Shown piece by piece: positions 7,685-12,114 of a stretch of DNA of 12,114 nucleotides. The DNA is from Pseudomonadota bacterium (GTDB lineage: Bacteria; Pseudomonadota; Alphaproteobacteria; Micropepsales; Micropepsaceae), in the NCBI GenBank assembly GCA_021808875.1, contig JAKBAU010000082.1, positions 1-12,114 of the forward strand, given 5' to 3'. Below the pieces are notes generated by a model that did not search any database, was not told where the DNA came from, and saw nothing but the letters and a program-made list of their open reading frames with translations. The translations under genes and the position numbers were made by a program. Each line of letters opens with the position of its first letter. Within the stretch, counting starts at the first letter, position 1.

Positions 7685-7776
7685 CCGAAAACCCACTCCC
7701 GGAACTGTCCGGGATTTAGCGAAACTGCCGTCCGCGAATTAGCGAAACTGCTGTCCCGTTTTTGTGAAAATGCGCA
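7685..7776 (-). repeat. Right terminal inverted repeat of the IS21 element
   Basis: Reverse complement of the left end, with the same pair of 23-bp units (GCAGTTTCGCTAA cores) and the same CCGGA...TCCGG palindrome. It lies upstream of istA, so the istA promoter probably lies in or next to it. Confidence 0.93.
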
Positions 7777-7780
7777 TCGA
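7777..7780. repeat. Candidate IS21 target-site duplication (right copy, TCGA)
   Basis: Partner of 17-20. It falls inside the truncated recombinase gene that continues to the right. Confidence 0.5.
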
Positions 7781-8107
7781 GACAAGCCGAACGCCGTTCT
7801 TCGCCAGCCTGCGGACGTAGAACTCCAGCTCGAAGTGATCGCGGAAGAATCGTGAGAAGCTGTGGACGATGACGACATCGAACGGCGCGGGCTTGCCGGT
7901 TCCCGCCTCAATCATCCGCTGGAACTCGGGGCGTCGGTCGTTCGTGGCGGAGGCGCGGGGCTCGACGTAGGTCTCGACAAGCTGGTAGCCGCGCGCGGCG
8001 CAACACGCTTCACCCTGCCGCTTCTGATCGGGAATCGAGACGTCGTGCTCGGCCTGACGCGCAGTCGAGACGCGCAAGTAAAGGGCGGCGCGCAACGGCA
8101 CGGTCAT
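7777..8107 (-). pseudogene. Serine recombinase (third type), truncated by the IS21 insertion
   Basis: Only the N-terminal resolvase domain (~110 residues) is left: LYLRVSTARQ with nucleophile Ser14, an SIPDQKRQ stretch, the VVHSFSRFFRD active-site motif, and then RRLAKNGVRLVS, where the IS begins. The open frame runs 12 codons into the IS and stops at 7739. Full proteins of this type continue with a recombinase domain, zinc ribbon and coiled coil, absent here. The start has GAGAGGA about 10 bp upstream. The type differs from the two recombinases inside istB. The 20 bp left of the IS do not read as the continuation I would expect (SKMQMQ after the joined serine), so I cannot show that the other half lies there. 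Confidence 0.88.
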
Positions 8108-8125
8108 CGCGATTGTCCTCTCAGA

Positions 8126-8344
8126 TCATTGGTGCGGCCCGAACAACTCGTCGAAGAGATCGGCGAACCATGCCTCGAACACGTCGAGCTGGGCGTCGGT
8201 GATCGGCACACCGTCGGGCCAATCGTTCGTGACAGTCCACGCCTCGACATCATGCTTGGGCGGGCGGCCGATGCGAGGCCAGGGCTCCGGGTCGATGTAA
8301 AGATCGTCGGGCGGAACACCCAGGCTGGTGCGAGGTCGAGACAT
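8126..8344 (-). CDS. Small acidic protein upstream of the truncated recombinase
   Basis: A 72-residue ORF, MSRPRTSLGVPPDDLYIDPEPWP..., with a GRPPKHD basic patch and a Phe/Asp/Glu-rich C-terminal helix (DVFEAWFADLFDELFG). It ends 18 bp before the recombinase start, so the two are likely cotranscribed. I do not assign a family. The balanced composition and its position suggest a genuine gene that travels with this recombinase type. No strong ribosome binding site is seen. A second minus-strand frame (8104-8424) overlaps it but looks like an Arg/Ser-rich shadow. Confidence 0.55.
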   Translation of the reverse strand: MSRPRTSLGVPPDDLYIDPEPWPRIGRPPKHDVEAWTVTNDWPDGVPITDAQLDVFEAWFADLFDELFGPHQ

Positions 8345-8427
8345 TGTGCCAGGATCGCGCGAAGCCTCCAGGATCGGAACGACCGATTTCTACGCCAGAG
8401 CATCCTTCCTCTTCCCGGCAACAAAGA

Positions 8428-8736
8428 TTACGCCGCCGTACCGAGTGGCGTCGCACGTTCGATCCGCTCGCGCTCGCGGGGACTGTTCATCGCCTCCCAC
8501 AGATCGCTGCGCCGCTGGACGTTCAGCCAGAAGTCCGGACTATTGCCGAATACACGCGCGAGGATGAGCGCGGTCGCCGCCGTCACCGTCCGGCGATTGT
8601 TACACAGCTCATTGACGTGCTTACGCTGAACGCCCATCGCCTCCGCTAACGCGGCCTGCGTCAGCCCCATGGGCTGCATGAACTCCTCGACCAGGATTTC
8701 GCCGACTGTGGCCGGCTTGCGCTTCGTCGTCAGCAT
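8428..8736 (-). CDS. higA: HigA-type antitoxin (XRE helix-turn-helix)
   Basis: A 102-residue antitoxin. The N-terminal TVGEILVEEFMQPMGLTQ region leads into an XRE helix-turn-helix (about 24-60, LTQAALAEAMGVQRKHVNELCNNRR), followed by the family hallmark GNSPDFWLNVQRRSDLWEAM. It neutralises HigB and represses the operon. The start at 8736-8734 follows GAGG by 7 bp and lies 8 bp after the higB stop, the toxin-first order typical of higBA. A longer frame extends to 9018 but overlaps higB in another frame and is rejected as the start. Confidence 0.92.
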   Translation of the reverse strand: MLTTKRKPATVGEILVEEFMQPMGLTQAALAEAMGVQRKHVNELCNNRRTVTAATALILARVFGNSPDFWLNVQRRSDLWEAMNSPRERERIERATPLGTAA

Positions 8737-8744
8737 GGTTCGCC

Positions 8745-9041
8745 TCATCTGTAGCTGTGGTCGTCGAGATAGACGCCTTCCGCCTCGCCGCGGCTGCCGT
8801 CCCACCGGAAGACCAGCCGCCATTGACTGTTGACGCGGATCGAGTGGAACCCCGCCAGATTGCCGCGCAGCTTCTCGAAGTGATTGCTGGGCGGCACCCG
8901 CAAGTCCTGGTCGGTCGTCGAGTCGTCGATCATCTGCAGCTTGCGGAACAGCCGGCTTTCCAGATCGGCCGGGATGTGCCGCGACCGCATGTCCTCGACA
9001 AAGGAGGCCCGCAGCCACTCATCCCGAAAGCTCGCGATCAT
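8745..9041 (-). CDS. higB: HigB-type toxin (RelE superfamily mRNA interferase)
   Basis: A 98-residue RelE-fold toxin: MIASFRDEWL..., a central PPSNHFEKLRGNLAGFHSI region and the NSQWRLVFRWDG strand typical of HigB/RelE ribosome-dependent RNases. It ends ...VYLDDHSYR, resembling the usual ...DYH end. GGAG lies 8 bp upstream of the ATG. First gene of a two-gene operon with the antitoxin. Length and motifs are complete, so it is probably functional. Confidence 0.9.
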   Translation of the reverse strand: MIASFRDEWLRASFVEDMRSRHIPADLESRLFRKLQMIDDSTTDQDLRVPPSNHFEKLRGNLAGFHSIRVNSQWRLVFRWDGSRGEAEGVYLDDHSYR

Positions 9042-9065
9042 CCGGCAGCTCCGCTCATGTATCTA

Positions 9066-9084
9066 TGTACCACTCATAGGTACA
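9066..9084 (-). promoter_or_regulatory. Candidate operator/promoter of higBA
   Basis: A perfect inverted repeat TGTACC-7 bp-GGTACA lies 25 bp upstream of higB in an AT-richer stretch. HigA antitoxins bind such palindromes to repress their own operon. On the minus strand a weak TTGTAC-17 bp-ATACAT pair overlaps it, so repressor binding would block RNA polymerase. Confidence 0.55.
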
Positions 9085-9187
9085 AAACGCAATGCCGAAG
9101 TCTTTGTTTGGGTGGACGGCGCCGGGAGCATTGATGTCATTGGGCTTTCGCCAAGAAGCGCCAGCCGCTGAGCAATATGGCTTTCCT

Positions 9188-9400
9188 TCAGCTTCTCAAG
9201 CGCATGGGGTGGTACGCGGGATCGAGCATCCCGTGCAGATGCACGCTGCCGTCAAAGGTGCCACGGCGCAGGTCCGGTAGGTCATTTGGAGTCCATGACC
9301 GAACCTTCTTTCCAGCCTGCTCGAAGAGGAGATCGAAATTAGTGGTGACCAGCTGGATGTTCCCGCTGGCGGTGCGGCTCAGGTTAAAGAGCCTTGCTAT
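9188..9400 (-). pseudogene. SIR2-like domain remnant
   Basis: A 70-codon minus-strand frame, IARLFNLSRTASGNIQLVTTNFDLLFE... to ...GSVHLHGMLDPAY..., ending at TGA 9188-9190. Both VTTNFD.LFE and VHLHG are signature segments of SIR2-like (Sir2_2 type) NAD-binding domains, found in several antiphage proteins. There is no start codon with a ribosome binding site; a stop in frame (9401-9403) precedes it, and the rest of the protein is missing on both sides. I regard it as a decayed fragment, possibly of a former defence gene. Confidence 0.6.
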
Positions 9401-9588
9401 TCAGCCATGCAATCTGACGTTTTTTCCGCAAAATGCTGGGTTTTTCCAGGCGGGAGACTGGGCCGGTGCCAGTTTAGTGCCAACTCAATTTACGCAGGGC
9501 AAAGCGGCGGGCCGAGTGGGCTTTTATATAGCGCAGTTGGTCGCGTCGTTCCAGCGCCTCACCTCTCCGGGGGCGGGATTGCGTTTTG
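9401..9588. other. Stretch without a supported gene
   Basis: Short frames exist on both strands, including a minus-strand frame with LERRDQLRYIKAHSARRFALRKL near 9476-9560, but none has a recognisable family, start and ribosome binding site. It probably contains further debris between the SIR2 remnant and the doc gene. Confidence 0.4.
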
Positions 9589-9978
9589 CTAAATGCGCTT
9601 GATATGCAGCCTGAGCCAAGCCGCAAACTCCGTCTCCCCGATCTCGCTCCCGGCAAGCGCCACCACCGCCCGAATCGCCTCGACCGGATCAGCATCCAAT
9701 TCCCATCCATTGCCCCCAAGGAACAAGCCAACCGCCATAAACGCGGTCCGCTTGTTCCCGTCGGCGAAGGGGTGATTCTTTGCCAGCCCGAAAGCATATG
9801 TTGCCGCCAGCCCGGCGATGTCCCTCAGTCCATCATAGTGAAACGCGTGCCGGGGCCGCGCCAAAGCTGAGTCCAACAACCCTTCGTCACCTATCCCCTC
9901 AACGCCCCCGAAACGGGCGAGCCCCTTGGGATGGAGAAGGAGAAGGGCCTCTTTCTCGACCCAGATAGGCTCCCTCAT
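9589..9978 (-). CDS. doc: Doc-type toxin (Fic family, death-on-curing)
   Basis: A 129-residue Doc protein: MREPIWVEKEALLLLHPKGLARFGG..., GLLDSALARP..., and the Fic active-site motif HPFADGNKR at residues 69-77, followed by a TAF helix. Doc phosphorylates and inactivates EF-Tu. Length and motif are complete. Its ATG overlaps the antitoxin stop by ATGA (9975-9978), so the pair is translationally coupled. The partner here is an AbrB/MazE-type protein and not Phd. Confidence 0.93.
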   Translation of the reverse strand: MREPIWVEKEALLLLHPKGLARFGGVEGIGDEGLLDSALARPRHAFHYDGLRDIAGLAATYAFGLAKNHPFADGNKRTAFMAVGLFLGGNGWELDADPVEAIRAVVALAGSEIGETEFAAWLRLHIKRI

Positions 9979-10199
9979 TTTGCCAGAACGGCGAACACGT
10001 CCCGATAGCGGTCCATAAAGGCTTCCCCTATCTCGACCTGCTTCTGAATGCGTGGATCAAGGGTGGTAATCGTATAGCCGGTCGGCGTCTCTACCGCGTA
10101 GATCTCTTGGCCCTCCTTGGCATGGAGGTGACCAAGCATCTCTTTTGGCAGGACGAGGCCGATCGAAGTCCCGACCTTTCTGAGTTTAAGGGCAAGCAT
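9975..10199 (-). CDS. AbrB/MazE/SpoVT-type antitoxin
   Basis: A 74-residue swapped-hairpin DNA-binding protein: MLALKLRKVGTSIGLVLPKEML followed by GQEIYAVETPTGYTITTLDP, the characteristic AbrB beta-hairpin pattern. The C-terminal tail (QVEIGEAFMDRYRDVFAVLAK) probably binds and inhibits Doc. I chose ATG 10199-10197 because GGAGG lies 6 bp upstream; a GTG at 10211 in frame would overlap that ribosome binding site. It likely represses its own operon. Confidence 0.88.
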   Translation of the reverse strand: MLALKLRKVGTSIGLVLPKEMLGHLHAKEGQEIYAVETPTGYTITTLDPRIQKQVEIGEAFMDRYRDVFAVLAK

Positions 10200-10221
10200 C
10201 CTAACCTCCACGATATGGGTA

Positions 10222-10249
10222 TATATATTATAATGGAGGAGGAAGTCAA
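10222..10249 (-). promoter_or_regulatory. Promoter candidate for the AbrB-doc operon
   Basis: On the minus strand TTGACT (10249-10244) is followed after 16 bp by TATATA (10227-10222; an 18 bp spacing is also possible), about 20 bp before the ribosome binding site. The -10 region sits in an alternating AT tract, a plausible AbrB-type operator. Confidence 0.55.
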
Positions 10250-10259
10250 GTCAGGGGGA

Positions 10260-10937
10260 CAGCGTGGACTTCTTCGCCAGTCGCTTTGCTACCCTGAGCG
10301 GCCACGCGTGGCGAAAAATCCAGTGAAATAAGCCTGTTCAAATTGTCGGCTCTGATCCAAACGTCGCCCACCGAGGCTCCAAGCGCGCAGAGAACTGTAC
10401 GTCAAAATGTGCGTCAGATTTGAGTTCTCGGCGGCCGCCAGCGCCTGGCGTCTCACACCGCCAATCACTTGCCCGTGCTCGGCAGCAAGGCGATGCAACA
10501 GTATTTCAATCTCCCGATTATCGCTATTCAAGCGCGCCATAACGCAGCTCGCCGCGTCGTACGCGCGGTGCGGGACTCTGCGCGCTCGTCCATGCACGCC
10601 ACAATTCAGATCTCGTATACCTGACTTAGGACGATGCTCTTTCCAGTCCTGTGCCTTTCCCCATCGAGGTGGGTTGTCGCGTCCATGCTCTTCGGTGTGC
10701 GACAACCGCACCCTGGGATTGCTGCGTATTGATATTTTGACGACTGGCTAGATATTGCATCAATGTGTGGAACCTCTATGAAAGCGCGCCGACGGCGCCG
10801 AACCATGGATGAAATTCATGGTACGGCGGATGAAGCATTTTGCCTGCTAGACTAGACTGCCCCGGCAATACGCCGCTCCATCACCTTCTGTTGATGCTGT
10901 CAGACAATATTCTCCGTAGGCGCTGCGCCTTTACCGA
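10260..10937. other. Stretch without a supported gene
   Basis: Frames on both strands are open for 60-140 codons but none is recognisable. The best-looking is on the minus strand at 10289-10540 (from an internal ATG, MARLNSDNREIEILLHRLAAEH...), which has a helix-like start but no clear ribosome binding site or family. Another minus-strand frame (10606-10806, ...VPHIDAISSQSSKYQYAA...) is also unassigned. I see no tRNA, CRISPR array or IS end here. Confidence 0.4.
10918..10930 (-). terminator. Weak stem-loop after the hydrolase gene
   Basis: AGGCGC-T-GCGCCT forms a perfect 6-bp stem 7 bp downstream of the hydrolase stop (minus strand). The loop is only one base as drawn, so the two inner pairs would open, and no U-run follows on the minus strand. 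It is therefore a doubtful intrinsic terminator. Confidence 0.25.
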
Positions 10938-12114
10938 TCAGACGGAGTTGATTGGCAGTAAGAGGTACGACGGCCTTATTCTGCTGCAATGGACTGTATT
11001 GGCCGCGATCTTTCCTTCACGCACGCCATCCTCGGAGCAGCCAGTGTTGGCATTAATATCAAAGCGCGGAAAGTTCGAGCTTGAAATGTCAAGTCGGATG
11101 CGGTGGCCAGGAGCGAATACATTGGATGTCGGATAGAGGGTGATTGCCAGCGGAACCACAGTCCCTGGCTTGACCAGAGAGCTTCGTCCGGATCCATCGC
11201 GATAGCGCATACGTTGAATGCCATCCGTCAAGTTGAGAGCAAAGCCGCGGGGCAGGTTCTCGCCCACCGGATAGACGTCTATGAGCTTGGCCGTAAAATC
11301 AGTGTCAGGAGCATCACTACTTACCCAGAGCATGACCGAGATCGGTCCCGTGATCTCGATAGCCCTGGTCAGTGGTGCAGTTTCAAAGACCAGGACGTCG
11401 GGACGTTCCGAGAGCGGTCCCAACCGGTCGTTCAGTCGAAACGTCTCCTCCGTTACAATCTGGTCGTAGCCGCCAGGTGCGACGATTGGAACTGTCCGCT
11501 CAAGATGCGTGAGACGGTGGAATTGGTGCGGTTCGTGGGCGTTCGGTACGACGTCGAGCAGCGAGGAGACATTGCCGCCGATCGAGGGTACAGGATTGGC
11601 CGGATCGAAGTGAAACCTGAGGAGACCTGCCTCGTCTTCCGACGATTCCGTCGCGAGCTGACCATTTGCAAGCAAATAATAGGGCTCATACGCGGTGCGC
11701 GCGAGTGGCCACTTGCTTTCATTGCGCCAATGACCGCCATGCTGTAGCCGGCGGTTAGCGTCCAGGGTCCCTTCGCCTCCACCCATCACGTAGAGACGGA
11801 TTAATGGTTCATCGGTGTAGTCACGGCCTTTCAGCTCGACGTCAAACCAACGTAGCAACAGCGCTTTGTAGTCGATGGTTGCGTCGGGCGTAAAGCGAAT
11901 ACCACCAGCAATTGGTTGCTCGACACTTGAAGTGCTGTGCACCCAGGGACCGACTACAAGGCGCACGCGCCGGCGCGCTACAGCACGATGTGCGTTGTAG
12001 AGTTCGAACAGTGCGCGGCCATAGGAATCGTACCAGGATCCGATATAGAGCGCCGAGACTTCCGCAAATGCCTGCGCATAAGCTGCTGGATTAAGCGCGG
12101 GATGATTCCAATAA
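10938..12114 (-). CDS. CocE/NonD-family hydrolase, C-terminal part (runs off the right edge)
   Basis: About 392 residues are visible; the frame is open to the window edge, so the N-terminus with the catalytic Ser lies outside. From the edge inwards: YWNHPALNP..., ALYIGSWYDSYGRALFELYNAH (substrate-pocket/Asp region of the alpha/beta-hydrolase core) and RLVVGPWVHST (carrying the likely catalytic His). A C-terminal jelly-roll domain follows (about the last 240 residues), ending GHRIRLDISSSNFPRFDINANTG. This is the X-Pro dipeptidyl-peptidase/cocaine-esterase architecture (acyl esterases and peptidases). The substrate cannot be told. No disruption is seen, and it seems unrelated to the mobile DNA on its left. 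Confidence 0.88.
   Translation of the reverse strand, partial: YWNHPALNPAAYAQAFAEVSALYIGSWYDSYGRALFELYNAHRAVARRRVRLVVGPWVHSTSSVEQPIAGGIRFTPDATIDYKALLLRWFDVELKGRDYTDEPLIRLYVMGGGEGTLDANRRLQHGGHWRNESKWPLARTAYEPYYLLANGQLATESSEDEAGLLRFHFDPANPVPSIGGNVSSLLDVVPNAHEPHQFHRLTHLERTVPIVAPGGYDQIVTEETFRLNDRLGPLSERPDVLVFETAPLTRAIEITGPISVMLWVSSDAPDTDFTAKLIDVYPVGENLPRGFALNLTDGIQRMRYRDGSGRSSLVKPGTVVPLAITLYPTSNVFAPGHRIRLDISSSNFPRFDINANTGCSEDGVREGKIAANTVHCSRIRPSYLLLPINSV

Larger units (their letters stand above)
21..7776 (-). mobile_element. IS21-family insertion sequence, carrying two nested serine-recombinase elements
   Basis: An istA-istB gene pair on the minus strand is bracketed by long inverted repeats (21-110 and 7685-7776). 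Both ends begin TGCG and the tetranucleotide TCGA lies immediately outside each end, consistent with the TG...CA ends and short target duplications of IS21 elements. Subtracting the two inner elements (2602 and 2570 bp) leaves about 2.6 kb, the normal size for this family. In IS21 elements IstA catalyses cut-and-paste or copy-paste transposition and IstB selects the target and activates IstA. Because istB is split in three, this copy should not transpose on its own, although its ends and istA look intact. Confidence 0.93.

Noticed and set aside
7862..8629. Long plus-strand frame (255 codons)
   Set aside because: Antisense to the truncated recombinase, the small ORF and higA; composition is typical of a shadow frame.
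8428..9018. HigA with a 94-residue N-terminal extension
   Set aside because: The extension is higB read in another frame; the start at 8736 has its own ribosome binding site and gives the normal family length.
9177..9602. Plus-strand frame of 141 codons
   Set aside because: It is antisense to the SIR2-like segment, which has clear motifs; no family or ribosome binding site seen.
10407..10751. Plus-strand frame of 114 codons
   Set aside because: Cys/Arg/Ser-rich composition, no recognisable domain and no ribosome binding site.
10802..10822. ACCATG...CATGGT inverted repeat as an operator
   Set aside because: Only 6-bp arms with a non-symmetric centre and no supported gene next to it; could be chance.

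Overview
The window looks like an accessory, mobile-element-rich stretch of an alphaproteobacterial genome, most likely Rhizobiales (symbiotic plasmid, island or comparable accessory DNA). I base this on the moderately high GC, the codon use and the resemblance of the protein families to rhizobial ones; this is inference, not a database result. Except for the genes of the two inner recombinase elements, nearly all genes read on the minus strand.

Positions 21-7776 are one IS21-family insertion sequence, bounded by ~90 bp inverted repeats that contain 23-bp tandem subrepeats, with TCGA on both sides. Its istA (DDE transposase) is intact. Its istB (AAA+ helper ATPase) is cut into three pieces by two separate insertions. 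Each insertion is a compact ~2.6 kb element with the same plan: a small DUF5372-like ORF, a small overlapping ORF, and a ~690-residue large serine recombinase whose ATG overlaps the stop of the first ORF (ATGA). The elements lie at two different sites in istB: one in the Walker A (P-loop) codons, the other at a Met-Ile-Gly-Glu-Pro-Thr stretch near the C-terminus. Both recombinases are on the plus strand, antiparallel to istB.

The main result is that the attachment sites can be reconstructed. All four element ends carry an 11-bp motif close to TCATAATGCCC. Joining the ends of each element gives an attP-like dyad with two inverted 11-bp arms separated by exactly 22 bp in both elements. The central dinucleotide (TC in element 1, GT in element 2) falls where removal of the element restores the istB reading frame. 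These look like site-specific serine-recombinase elements that live inside an IS gene. Their recombinases also carry a C-terminal MerR/Xis-like helix-turn-helix.

The IS21 element itself interrupts a third, unrelated serine recombinase gene (N-terminal part at 7777-8107), so the region is nested three levels deep. To the right (8126-10211, minus strand) are a small conserved-looking ORF, a higBA toxin-antitoxin pair with a palindromic operator candidate, a decayed SIR2-like fragment, and an AbrB-type antitoxin/Doc (Fic) toxin pair with a promoter candidate. Positions 10260-10937 hold no gene I can support. The right edge carries the C-terminal part of a CocE/NonD-family hydrolase that runs off the window.
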